DNA from: Rugosimonospora acidiphila
GTDB taxonomy: Bacteria > Actinomycetota > Actinomycetes > Mycobacteriales > Micromonosporaceae
Reading direction: 5' to 3'
Assembly: GCF_039543385.1 (NCBI RefSeq)
Contig: NZ_BAABJQ010000005.1
Coordinates: forward strand, 62,001-126,000
Length of the DNA stretch: 64,000 nt
Part shown: piece by piece, positions 10,561 through 18,390 of the stretch
Numbering within the stretch: the stretch's first letter is position 1
How the letters are laid out: each line of letters begins with the position of its first letter
Translations under genes and position numbers: made by a program
Notes under the pieces: generated by a model
What the model was told of the DNA's origin: nothing
Seen by the model: the letters and a program-made list of their open reading frames with translations, nothing else
The model's database searches: none

Positions 10561-11514
10561 CTAGTCCTCGCGCGGGCTGAGCCGCGTATATACGGCGGAG
10601 AAGCCGACCAGCACGATCAGCAGCATCACGCCCAGCGCCGCCGCGCCGTTGAGGTCCTGTTCCTTGAACGCGTGCTGGTACATCAGGTAGACGATCGACG
10701 TGGCGTGGTCTTCGACGCCGTCGCCGCCGGCGAGGATCAGCGGCTCGATGAACAGCTGCATCGTCGCGACGACCTGCAGCAGGAACATCAGCGAGAGGAT
10801 CAACCGCGTCTGCGGGATCGTGACGTGCCAGATGCGGCGCAGCAACCTGGCGCCATCGAGTTCGGATGCCTCGTAGAGTTCGCCGGGGATGTTCTGCAGC
10901 GCGGCGAGATAGATGAGGATCGCGCCGCCCATGTTCATCCAGGTGGACGCGATCACCAGGGACGGCATCGTCATGGCCGTCGACTGCACCCATTGGGACG
11001 TCGGCAGATGCAGGCTGTGCAGGATGAAGTTGAAGATGCCGGAGTTGTCCGGCTGGTACGCGTAGGCGAAGAGAAACAGCGCCGACGCCGGCGGCAGCAT
11101 CACCGGCAGGTAGACCAGCGCCCGCAGATAGCCCTGTGCGTGGCGCAGTTCGTTGAGCAGGACCGCGATGAAGAACGGCAGGGCATAGCCGAAGACGAGC
11201 GCGAGGATCGAGAAGTAGGCGGTGTTCTTCCACGCCGTGACGAACGCCGGGTCGTGCCAGACCCGGATGTAGTTGTCCCAGCCGACCCAGGTCGTCACCC
11301 CGCGCCTGGTGCGCTGGAAGCTCATGATGAACTCCCGGACCATCGGGTACCAGGAGAAGAACGCGAAGCAGAGCACCGCGCCGAGCATGAACAGGTAGCC
11401 GGTGAGGTTGTCGAAAACCTTGCGGCGCAGGCCGCCTCGCCGTCTCGGAATGTTCGCGGATCCAACCCGGCGGCCGGGTGCTGGTGTCGTGGGAACAGCC
11501 GTGGTGGCCGCCAT
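10561..11514 (-). CDS. Carbohydrate ABC transporter permease, MalF/AglF type
   Basis: Second CUT1 permease, 317 aa, with a basic cytoplasmic N-terminus (RRRGGLRRK) and six predicted membrane helices starting near residue 35. The EAA loop reads ELYEASELDGARLLRRIWH. It forms the channel heterodimer with the product of 9654-10544. No ATPase gene lies in the cluster; the MsmK-like ATPase at 44062 is a candidate partner. Confidence 0.93.
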   Translation of the reverse strand: MAATTAVPTTPAPGRRVGSANIPRRRGGLRRKVFDNLTGYLFMLGAVLCFAFFSWYPMVREFIMSFQRTRRGVTTWVGWDNYIRVWHDPAFVTAWKNTAYFSILALVFGYALPFFIAVLLNELRHAQGYLRALVYLPVMLPPASALFLFAYAYQPDNSGIFNFILHSLHLPTSQWVQSTAMTMPSLVIASTWMNMGGAILIYLAALQNIPGELYEASELDGARLLRRIWHVTIPQTRLILSLMFLLQVVATMQLFIEPLILAGGDGVEDHATSIVYLMYQHAFKEQDLNGAAALGVMLLIVLVGFSAVYTRLSPRED

Positions 11515-11583
11515 GGGGAACTCCTGACTAGCCGACGATCAGATTCACGGGTGGCACGGGGAAGGTGCGGGGGCCCGTCCGCG

Positions 11584-11625
11584 GATCGCGAGGACTGTGG
11601 TCGTCAGATCGCGAGGACTGCGGTC
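11584..11625. repeat. Imperfect tandem repeat between the binding-protein and permease genes
   Basis: Two copies of GATCGCGAGGACTGYGGTC (19 bases, period 23, one mismatch) in the 131-base spacer between the abundant binding-protein gene and the permease genes. It could be part of an mRNA processing or attenuation element that sets a high binding-protein:permease ratio, or simply slippage. Confidence 0.6.
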
Positions 11626-11645
11626 GGACCCCCGGCACCCCGGTG

Positions 11646-13025
11646 TCAGGAGCCCTGGGACAGCACCGAATTAATCTTCGTGGTCGCGGTCGTGAGCAGC
11701 TGGGGGATGTTCGCGTTCGGCTGCGTGAGGACCGCGGACATCGAACCGTCGAGGACCGCGTAGATCGCCTGCGCGTTCGGCGGCTCGAGCTTGGCCGGAA
11801 CCGGGTTATTGACGTAGTTCGTGTAGTCGGCGAGGTTCAGGTTCGTGTTGGCCTGCTCCAGCGAGGCCGACTTCTTCTCCGATGCGCTGCCCGGGGTCCA
11901 GAGGTCGCTCAGCGGCAGACCGACCGGCTGGCCCATGCCCTTCTGCGCGGCGTAGTTGAACTGACCCTGACCGGGCGTGAGCTCTTCGTAGCTGAGCCAC
12001 TCGAGACCGGCCTTGATCTGCGCCGGGGTGTCGCCCTTCTTGAAGAAGTAGCCGTTGCCACCGCCGAGGGTGGCCTTCGCCGGCCCGTCGACGCCCGGCA
12101 TCGGGGCCAGCGCCCAGTCGGAGTAGCTGCCGTGGAACTGGTCGACGATCGACTGGATCGAGTCGGGTGCGCCGATGTACATGCCGACCTTGCCCGCCGC
12201 CGCGTTGGTCAGCAGGTCGGCCCAGCCGAGCAGCTGCTTGCTGCCGACGCTGTTGTCCTGGAACCGCATGTCCTTGAGGGTCTGCAGGACGGCCTGCCCC
12301 TCCGGCGTGTTGACGTTGGCGGACTTGCCGTCCGCCGACACGACCGAGCCGCCACGCGCGTCGAGCTCGGCGGTGAAGTGCCAACCACCGGTGTTCCCGG
12401 AGCTGTACTCCTCGTAACCCGCGACGCCGCCACCGAGCTTCGCGATCGCCTTGGCGTCCGTGGCGACATCCGCCCACGTCGCCGGCGGCTTGCTCGGGTC
12501 GAGGCCGGCCTTGCTGAACAGGGTCTTGTTGATGACCAGACCCATCGTGTACGAGTAGAACGGAACGGCGTAGACCTTGCCGCCGTCGGTGAACGCGGCC
12601 TTGGCGCCGTCGGTGATGTCGCCCCAGGTCGGAACGGTCGTGTTGTTGATGTACGACGTGATGTCCGTGGCCTGGTCGGCGTCGAGCACCTGGTTGACAT
12701 CGGTCATGTACCCGTAGAAGACGTCGGCCTCGGTGCCACCCTGAAGGCGGGCGGTGAAGTCGGCCGGCGTGTCGCACTGGGCACCGACAGAGATGCCCCG
12801 CACCTCAATATCGGGGTGGATCTTCTCGAACGCGGCGATGTCGGAGTTCCACTGCGCGAGCCTCTTGCCGTCGTTGTCCGTCTTCAGCGGCGCACAGTCG
12901 ACAATGATCGTGGTCTTGCCGTTCGACGAGCTGCTCGATGACTTGCTCGTACACGCGGCCAGGCTGAGCCCTACGGTAGTCACCAGCGCTAACGCCGCGA
13001 CCTTCCGGTATTGCGGTGCGGACAT
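11646..13025 (-). CDS. Extracellular solute-binding lipoprotein of a sugar ABC importer
   Basis: A 459-aa CUT1 solute-binding protein anchored to the outer face of the membrane. It has a lipoprotein signal of about 25 residues ending in a LAAC lipobox followed by a serine-rich linker (TSKSSSSSSNG). The mature part has the family-1 binding-protein fold, with GSYSDWALAPMPGVDG and NGYFFKKG typical of AglE/MalE-like proteins. It delivers the sugar to the two permeases downstream. The ATG at 13025 follows a weak AAAGGA/CGGAG region. Confidence 0.93.
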   Translation of the reverse strand: MSAPQYRKVAALALVTTVGLSLAACTSKSSSSSSNGKTTIIVDCAPLKTDNDGKRLAQWNSDIAAFEKIHPDIEVRGISVGAQCDTPADFTARLQGGTEADVFYGYMTDVNQVLDADQATDITSYINNTTVPTWGDITDGAKAAFTDGGKVYAVPFYSYTMGLVINKTLFSKAGLDPSKPPATWADVATDAKAIAKLGGGVAGYEEYSSGNTGGWHFTAELDARGGSVVSADGKSANVNTPEGQAVLQTLKDMRFQDNSVGSKQLLGWADLLTNAAAGKVGMYIGAPDSIQSIVDQFHGSYSDWALAPMPGVDGPAKATLGGGNGYFFKKGDTPAQIKAGLEWLSYEELTPGQGQFNYAAQKGMGQPVGLPLSDLWTPGSASEKKSASLEQANTNLNLADYTNYVNNPVPAKLEPPNAQAIYAVLDGSMSAVLTQPNANIPQLLTTATTKINSVLSQGS

Positions 13026-13706
13026 CTCCGTTCATCCTTTCCCGGGCGGGAGTTGCTTGCGCCGCGATGAACGCCTCACCACGGCAGTGCCCTGTAACTG
13101 ATCCGTCAGGTTCTGGTTGGGGTGCAGCAGCGATCTGTCAGGCATGAGTGGGCTCGGAGCGACTTCGTGAACGAATGACGCCGAGCGGATCGCTCCGGGC
13201 TGGCTTCACGGTACTGATAGCGACAGATGACCGCAAGATATCGGCAGGGTTTTGCAAAGACACGACTCGGTCACGACGATGGGCGAAATGCGCCAAGAAT
13301 CCGAGCGAATCGGACTTCGTACGGCGACCCAACGACGTCGAGGATGACGTGGCGCCGACATCGCGTCTTCGGAAACTTGCACGACCGAGAGTCGACGGCC
13401 GTGGATCCGGATACTGATCGTTATCTTTTGCCGCATCGATGCCGGTCGGGCATCACGGCGGCCCGCACCCTCGGGCACGCCGCCACCCCGCTCGGCGCGC
13501 TGGCCGGACGGATCGTGCCGCGCCACCCGACCCACGGTCGGCTCGCGGCGCGGCCGCCTCGGCGACGCTTGCCGCCGGCGGTCGGGCCCGACCCGCGCGA
13601 GCCCTCCGCGCACGCGGCCGCATTCCCCGCGGCGCGAGCGCGGTAGGCAGGACGGGAAAGACCAGGCGGGGCGGGATGGAGAACTAGCTGATCCGCGGGG
13701 ACCGGG
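13026..13706. promoter_or_regulatory. 681-bp regulatory region upstream of the sugar operon
   Basis: No convincing gene; the open frames here have compositional bias only. It separates the lacI stop from the binding-protein start and must hold the operon promoter. It contains TTTGCAAA at 13251-13258 and, read on the minus strand, TCGTGCAAGTTTCC at 13371-13384. The latter shares CGTGCAAGT with the operator in front of lacI (14800-14813). These are candidate LacI sites (inference). The half near lacI is GC-rich and featureless. Confidence 0.45.
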
Positions 13707-14774
13707 TCAGGAGGCGGCCCGGTCCGCGCCGACCTGGGCGGCGATCCGGGTGGTACGCGAGCCGGTCGGCGCGGCGCCGGTCGAGCCACGTACGACCAGT
13801 TCGGGGTCGAAGAGCATCTCGTCCGCCGGCACCGGGTTGCCCGCGATCTGGCTGACCAGCAGGGCTACCGCGGCCTGCCCCATCGCCTCGATCGGCTGGC
13901 GCACCGTGGTCAGCGGCGGGTCGGTGCAGTTCATCAGGTTCGAGTCGTCGAACCCGACCACCGACACGTCCTCCGGCACCGACAGCCCCAGCCGGCGCAC
14001 GGCCCGGATGGCGCCCAGCGCGAGCACGTCGCTGCCGCAGATCAGCCCGGTCATCCCGCGCTTGACCAGCTGCCCGGCCGCGGCGTGACCGCCCTCCATC
14101 GAGAAGTCCATCGAGTAGATGGTCCGCTCGGCCACCTCGGGGTCGTCGGGCCCAACGCCGATGCGCCGCAGGAACGCGCCGCGCTTGCGGTGCGATGGCA
14201 CGTGGTCGGCGGGGCCCAGGACCAGGCCGATCCGCTCGTGGCCGAGCGAGACGAGATGCTGGTACGCGCGGTCGACGGCGTGCGCGTCGTCGGTGGCCAC
14301 CCGGGCGAAGCCCAGGTGCTCGATGGCGGCGTTGACCAGCACAGCCGGCAGTCCGCGCTCGTGCAGCCGGAAGTAGTGGTCGTGATCGGAGTCGGCCTGC
14401 GCGTACAGGCCGCCGGCGAAGATCACCCCCGACACGTGCTGGTCCAGCAGCATGTCGACGTAGTCGGACTCGGACACGCCCTCGGCCGTGCGGGTACACA
14501 ACACGGGCGTGAACCCGCGAATGGCCAGGGTTCCGGCGACGACATCGGCGAACGCCGGGAAGATCGGGTTTTGCAGCTCGGGCAGAACCAGCCCGACCAG
14601 CCGCGCCCGCTCGCCGCGCAGCTTGGTCGGTCGCTCGTACCCGAGCACGTCCAGCGCGGTCAGCACGGCGGCGCGGGTCGCCTCGGAGATCCCGGGCTTC
14701 CCGTTGAGCACGCGGCTCACGGTCGCCTCACTCACCCCGACATACTTAGCCACTTCAGCGAGACGTCGCGTCAT
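13707..14774 (-). CDS. LacI-family regulator of the sugar cluster
   Basis: A 355-aa repressor. The N-terminal LacI helix-turn-helix (LAEVAKYVGVSEATVSRVLNG, with the minor-groove hinge helix after it) spans residues about 4-60. A periplasmic-binding-like effector domain follows, with GFDDSNLMNCTDPPLTTVRQP typical of the family near the C-terminus. It is upstream of, and in the same direction as, the importer operon, so it is the likely local regulator. The ATG at 14774 overlaps the cobA stop (ATGA). Two TGCA-flanked palindromes immediately upstream suggest autoregulation. Confidence 0.93.
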   Translation of the reverse strand: MTRRLAEVAKYVGVSEATVSRVLNGKPGISEATRAAVLTALDVLGYERPTKLRGERARLVGLVLPELQNPIFPAFADVVAGTLAIRGFTPVLCTRTAEGVSESDYVDMLLDQHVSGVIFAGGLYAQADSDHDHYFRLHERGLPAVLVNAAIEHLGFARVATDDAHAVDRAYQHLVSLGHERIGLVLGPADHVPSHRKRGAFLRRIGVGPDDPEVAERTIYSMDFSMEGGHAAAGQLVKRGMTGLICGSDVLALGAIRAVRRLGLSVPEDVSVVGFDDSNLMNCTDPPLTTVRQPIEAMGQAAVALLVSQIAGNPVPADEMLFDPELVVRGSTGAAPTGSRTTRIAAQVGADRAAS

Positions 14775-16021
14775 GTGTGCAAGCGTAGTGCATCATTCGT
14801 GCAAGTGTTTGCATTGGTACCCCGGTCGAGCGTGCCGATTACGTCACCAACCACGATGATCGCCGGCGCCCGGAGATTCGCCTCCTCGGCCGCCCGCGCG
14901 ATCCGGGACAGCGGCGCCCGGACCGACCGCTGCCCGCCCGTGGTCCCCTCCTGCACCACCGCCGCCGGGGTGTCGGCCGGCCGGCCGTGCTCCAGCAGTA
15001 CCGAGGAGATAGCGGCCAGGTGCCGCACGCCCATCAGCACGCACAGGGTGCCGCGCAGCCGGGCCAGCGCCGGCCAGTCCACCAGCCCGGCCGGGTCACC
15101 CGGGGCGAGGTGCCCGGAGACCACCACGAACTCGTGCGCCACGCCCCGGTGGGTCACCGGAATCCCGGCCGCGGCCGGTACCGCGATGGCGCTGGTTACC
15201 CCGGAGACCACCGTCACCGGCACCCCGGCCTCGGCGCAGGCCAGCAACTCCTCGCCGCCCCGGCCGAAGACGAACGGGTCGCCACCCTTGAGCCGGACGA
15301 CGAACCGGCCGGCCCGGGCGCGGTCGATCAGGATCCGGTTGATCTCCTCCTGGGCGCGCGCCGGCCCGTACGGGATCTTCGAGGCGTCGACCACCTCGAC
15401 GTCCGGCCGTACCTCGTCCAGCAGCAGGCCGGGGGCGAGCCGGTCGACCACCACCACGTCGGCGGCGGCGAGCAGCCGGCGCCCCCGGACCGTGATCAAC
15501 TCCGGGTCGCCAGGGCCCGCACCGATCAGGGCCACGCCCGAGTGCACCTGGGACGGGCCGGCGTCCAGCGAACCGTCGACCAGCCGCTCCCGGATGCCGT
15601 CGCGCACCGCCATGGCCCGGCGCGGGTCGCCGCCGCCGAGTACCGCGACGGTCACCGGCCCGTACCGGGTGACCGCCGGAGTCCACGCGGTCGCGGCCGT
15701 GCGGTCGTCGGCCCGGACGCAGAACACCCGCCGGGCCTCGGCCGCCTCGCTCACCGCCGCCCCGGCTGCCGGGTCGTCCACCGCCGCCTGTACCAGCCAG
15801 ACATCGTCCACATCGGACGGTTCGAACGGGCGCGGTACCCACGTGATCCGCCCGGCGTCGGCCAGTGCCCGCAGCGCCGGGGTCACCTCGGGGGCGACCA
15901 GCAGCACGTCCGCGCCCGCGTCCAGCAGGGCCGGCACCCGACGGCTGGCCACCGCGCCACCGCCGACCACCAGCACCCGCTTGTCCGTGAGCATCAGTCC
16001 GACCGGGTACAGGTCGCTCAC
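14771..16021 (-). CDS. cobA: Bifunctional siroheme-synthase-like protein: precorrin-2 dehydrogenase + uroporphyrinogen-III C-methyltransferase
   Basis: A 416-aa fusion of the CysG type. Residues about 1-155 form an NAD-binding precorrin-2 oxidase/chelatase-like domain (VLVVGGGAVASRR, 16-28). Residues about 165-405 are the SAM-dependent methyltransferase with VALIGAGPGDPELIT, KIPYG and VVRLKGGDPFVFGRGGEE. It makes precorrin-2 and can feed both siroheme and cobalamin. The GTG start overlaps the cobT stop (GTGA). The last 12 codons, a tail rich in Thr/Asn, overlap DNA that looks like LacI operators and the lacI start, so this 3' end serves two roles. Confidence 0.93.
   Translation of the reverse strand: MSDLYPVGLMLTDKRVLVVGGGAVASRRVPALLDAGADVLLVAPEVTPALRALADAGRITWVPRPFEPSDVDDVWLVQAAVDDPAAGAAVSEAAEARRVFCVRADDRTAATAWTPAVTRYGPVTVAVLGGGDPRRAMAVRDGIRERLVDGSLDAGPSQVHSGVALIGAGPGDPELITVRGRRLLAAADVVVVDRLAPGLLLDEVRPDVEVVDASKIPYGPARAQEEINRILIDRARAGRFVVRLKGGDPFVFGRGGEELLACAEAGVPVTVVSGVTSAIAVPAAAGIPVTHRGVAHEFVVVSGHLAPGDPAGLVDWPALARLRGTLCVLMGVRHLAAISSVLLEHGRPADTPAAVVQEGTTGGQRSVRAPLSRIARAAEEANLRAPAIIVVGDVIGTLDRGTNANTCTNDALRLHT
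14778..14813. promoter_or_regulatory. Paired LacI-type operators inside the 3' end of cobA
   Basis: Two candidate operators just upstream of the lacI ATG: TGCAAGCGTAGTGCA at 14778-14792 and the better palindrome TGCAAGTGTTTGCA at 14800-14813 (TGCAA-N4-TTGCA). LacI-family proteins bind such palindromes. Spacing of about two helical turns allows cooperative binding. The assignment to the adjacent lacI is inference. Confidence 0.6.
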
Positions 16022-17151
16022 TTCTCCGATACCCCCGCCGAGTCGAACGTCGCGACGTCCTGCAGCACCCGTACCGCGCCGGCCACGATTGGCGTCGCGA
16101 GCAGGGCGCCGGTGCCCTCACCCAGGCGCATCCCGAGCGAGATCAACGGCTCCAGACCGAGGTGGGCCAGCGCTACCGAGGCGCCCGGCTCCACCGACAG
16201 GTGCCCGGCGACCATCGCGCCCCGCGCGTCCGGGCACAGCGCCACGGCGGCCAGCGCGGCCGACAGCGCGATCACGCCGTCCAGGATCACCGGTACCCGG
16301 CTGGCGGCGGCGGCCAGCATGAACCCGGTCAGCGCGGCGTGCTCGCAGCCGCCGACGGCGGCCAGCACGCCGACCGGGTCGCCGGGGTCCGGCCGGTGCC
16401 GTGCGAGCGCGGCCCCGACCAGCTCGGTCTTGCGCGCCAGCGTCGCGTCGTCGATCCCGGTGCCCCGGCCGGTGACCTCGGCCGGGTCGGCCCCGGTGAA
16501 CGCCGCGATCAGGGCCGCCGCCGGGGTCGTGTTGCCGATGCCCATGTCACCGGTGACGAGCGCGCGGGCGCCGGCGTCGAGCAGCGTACGGGCCGTCGCG
16601 ATGCCCGCATCGATGGCCGCGAGCGTCTCGGTGCGGGTCAGGGCCGGTTCGACCGACAGGTCCCGGGTGCCGGCCCGGACCTTCGCGATGATCAGCCTCG
16701 GGGGGCGCCCGTCCCGGTCAGGCGCGGGCTCATCCTGGTCAGACAGGGGCTCGTTCCGGTCGGGCACGGGCTCGTCCCGGTCGGGCAGGGGATCAAGGAC
16801 GGTGGCTACCCCGACGTCGACGACGGTGACCGTGGCGCCGAGCTGGCGGGCGAACGCGTTGATCACCGCCCCGCCGGACAGGAAGTTCGCCACCATCTGG
16901 GCGGTCACCTCCTGCGGCCACGGGCTCACACCCCTGGCGTGTACCCCGTGATCGCCCGCGAAGACCGCCACCGCCACCGGCTCGGGCAGCGGCGGCGGGC
17001 AGGTGCCGGCCAGCCCGGCCAGCCGGATCGACAGCTCTTCCAGCACCCCGAGCGAGCCGGGCGGCTTAGTCAACCGGGCCTGCCGGTCTCGGGCGGCGGC
17101 CATGGCCGCGGCGTCCAGCGGCCGGATCTGGCCGATGATCTGATCAAGCAC
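16018..17151 (-). CDS. cobT: Nicotinate-nucleotide--dimethylbenzimidazole phosphoribosyltransferase
   Basis: Activates the lower ligand of cobalamin as alpha-ribazole phosphate. The 377-aa protein shows CobT signatures: KPPGSLGVLEEL near the N-terminus, VFAGDHGV, TGDMGIGNTTPAAAL and a C-terminal GMRLGEGTGALLA with the catalytic Glu. Between the VVDVGVAT strand and LIIAKVRAG sits an unusual acidic/proline repeat encoded by a 21-base tandem repeat. The GTG at 17151 has GAGGAG at good spacing; a longer GTG start at 17166 has none. It overlaps cobA by 4 bases. Confidence 0.93.
   Translation of the reverse strand: MLDQIIGQIRPLDAAAMAAARDRQARLTKPPGSLGVLEELSIRLAGLAGTCPPPLPEPVAVAVFAGDHGVHARGVSPWPQEVTAQMVANFLSGGAVINAFARQLGATVTVVDVGVATVLDPLPDRDEPVPDRNEPLSDQDEPAPDRDGRPPRLIIAKVRAGTRDLSVEPALTRTETLAAIDAGIATARTLLDAGARALVTGDMGIGNTTPAAALIAAFTGADPAEVTGRGTGIDDATLARKTELVGAALARHRPDPGDPVGVLAAVGGCEHAALTGFMLAAAASRVPVILDGVIALSAALAAVALCPDARGAMVAGHLSVEPGASVALAHLGLEPLISLGMRLGEGTGALLATPIVAGAVRVLQDVATFDSAGVSEK
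16710..16790. repeat. In-frame 21-bp tandem repeat within cobT
   Basis: About three and a half copies of a 21-base unit (plus-strand consensus GGGCTCGTCCCGGTCGGGCA plus one base), encoding degenerate EP(V/L/A)(P/S)D(R/Q)(D/N) heptads. The period is a multiple of three, so copy-number change keeps the frame. Confidence 0.8.
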
Positions 17152-17193
17152 GTGGCAACTCCTCACCTCGCCGGCCCGACCGGCGCCAACCCA

Positions 17194-17265
17194 GGCTAGA
17201 GCGACGCCGCCAGGCCCGGCACCGCCGCTCTAGCCTGCGCTATCGCCGGCACCGTGCTGGTGCCG
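17194..17265. terminator. Inverted repeats between cobT and cobC
   Basis: A perfect 11-bp inverted repeat (AGGCTAGAGCG at 17194-17204 with CGCTCTAGCCT at 17227-17237, 22-base spacer) and a 6-bp hairpin GGCACC-N5-GGTGCC at 17249-17265. Both lie just past the cobC stop on its strand. They could terminate cobC; the long spacer of the first also fits a protein-binding site. Confidence 0.5.
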
Positions 17266-17285
17266 CCCCCGCCCGCCGGCTCGCG

Positions 17286-18308
17286 CTACCGGCTGGCGGC
17301 CAGCGCCTCGACGAACGCATCCGTCGTGGCAGTGTCCCGCACCGCCACCCGTAGCCAGTCGGGGCCCAGGCCCGGGAACGTGTCGCCGCGGCGCACCGCG
17401 AAGCCCCGTGAGCGCAGCTGGACCCGGACCCGCTCGCCGTCCGCGATGCGGAACAGCACGAAGGAGCTGGTCGGCGCGCCGGCGATCAAGACTCCCTCGA
17501 TCTTGTTGAGCCGGTCCACCAGGTACTCGCGGTCCACCATCAGGTGCGCGGCGATGGCTCGCTCAGCGGCCCGGGCGGTCGGCCCCGCGCACGCGGCCGC
17601 CGCGGCCAGCGCCGGGGTGGACACCGGCCACAGCGGCTGTACCGCCGCCAGTTGACCGAGCAGTTCGGCCTCGCCCAACAGGTACCCGATCCGCAGCCCG
17701 GCCAGCCCCCAGGTCTTGGTGAGGCTGCGCAGCACCACCAGCCCGGGCAGGTCCCGCCGGCCGGCGAGCGACTCCGGCTCATCCGGCACCGTGTCCGCGA
17801 ACGCCTCGTCCACGACCAGTACCCGGCCCGGCCGGGCCAGCGCCTCGATCGACGCGGCCGGGTGCAGCACCGAGGTCGGGTTGGTCGGGTTTCCGATCAT
17901 GACGAGGTCCGCGTCCTCCGGGACCTCGGCCGGATCCAGCCGGAACCCGTCACTCTCGGCCAAGATGACCCGTTCCACCGGATGGCCAGCGGCGCGCAGC
18001 GCCGCCTCGGGCTCGGTGAACTGCGGGTGGATCACCACCGGCCGGCGCACCGAGCGCAGCGCCTGGGCCAGCAGCGTGAAGGCCTGGGAGGCGCCCGCCG
18101 TCAGCAGCACCTCGTCGTCGGGGCGGCCGTGCCGCCCGGCCAGCGCGGCGCGCGCCGGCGCCGGATCGGGGTACCGGGCGAGATCATGAAGGGAGGCGGC
18201 GATCGGCTCGGCCAGCCAGTCGGGTGGCGGGTCCTGACGCACGTTGACGGCCAGGTCGACCAGGCCGTCCGCCAACTCCGCGTCACCGTGAAAGCCGAGA
18301 CTCATCAT
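17286..18308 (-). CDS. cobC: PLP-dependent threonine-phosphate decarboxylase-like / CobC aminotransferase
   Basis: A 340-aa fold-type I PLP enzyme of the Rv2231c/CobC group, related to histidinol-phosphate aminotransferase. It is predicted to make the aminopropanol phosphate arm of the cobalamin nucleotide loop. NPTNPTSVLHP and VVDEAFAD (PLP-pyridine Asp) precede SLTKTWGLAGLRIGY, whose Lys (about residue 194) forms the Schiff base. The start is ATG at 18308 in the doublet ATGATG. It is divergent from the PBP gene. Its position next to cobT and cobA supports the cobalamin role over histidine synthesis. Confidence 0.88.
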   Translation of the reverse strand: MMSLGFHGDAELADGLVDLAVNVRQDPPPDWLAEPIAASLHDLARYPDPAPARAALAGRHGRPDDEVLLTAGASQAFTLLAQALRSVRRPVVIHPQFTEPEAALRAAGHPVERVILAESDGFRLDPAEVPEDADLVMIGNPTNPTSVLHPAASIEALARPGRVLVVDEAFADTVPDEPESLAGRRDLPGLVVLRSLTKTWGLAGLRIGYLLGEAELLGQLAAVQPLWPVSTPALAAAAACAGPTARAAERAIAAHLMVDREYLVDRLNKIEGVLIAGAPTSSFVLFRIADGERVRVQLRSRGFAVRRGDTFPGLGPDWLRVAVRDTATTDAFVEALAASR

Positions 18309-18359
18309 GCGTCGATCGTGCCAGTCAGAGTTCGCTCAATTCGGCGGACTTTTAATCAC

Positions 18360-18377
18360 GACATAACATGCTATGTC
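18360..18377. promoter_or_regulatory. Palindromic site in the divergent cobC/PBP promoter
   Basis: GACATA-N6-TATGTC, overlapped by a second repeat AACAT-N10-ATGTT that runs almost to the PBP start codon. The 82-base intergenic region is locally AT-rich. The placement suggests a dimeric repressor or activator site acting on the PBP gene and perhaps cobC; the binding protein is unknown. Confidence 0.5.
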
Positions 18378-18390
18378 CTATGTTGAGTGA

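Noticed and set aside
13206..13613. Frames in the 13-kb intergenic region
   Set aside because: Overlapping frames on both strands, no ribosome sites, only low-complexity Arg/Pro-rich products.
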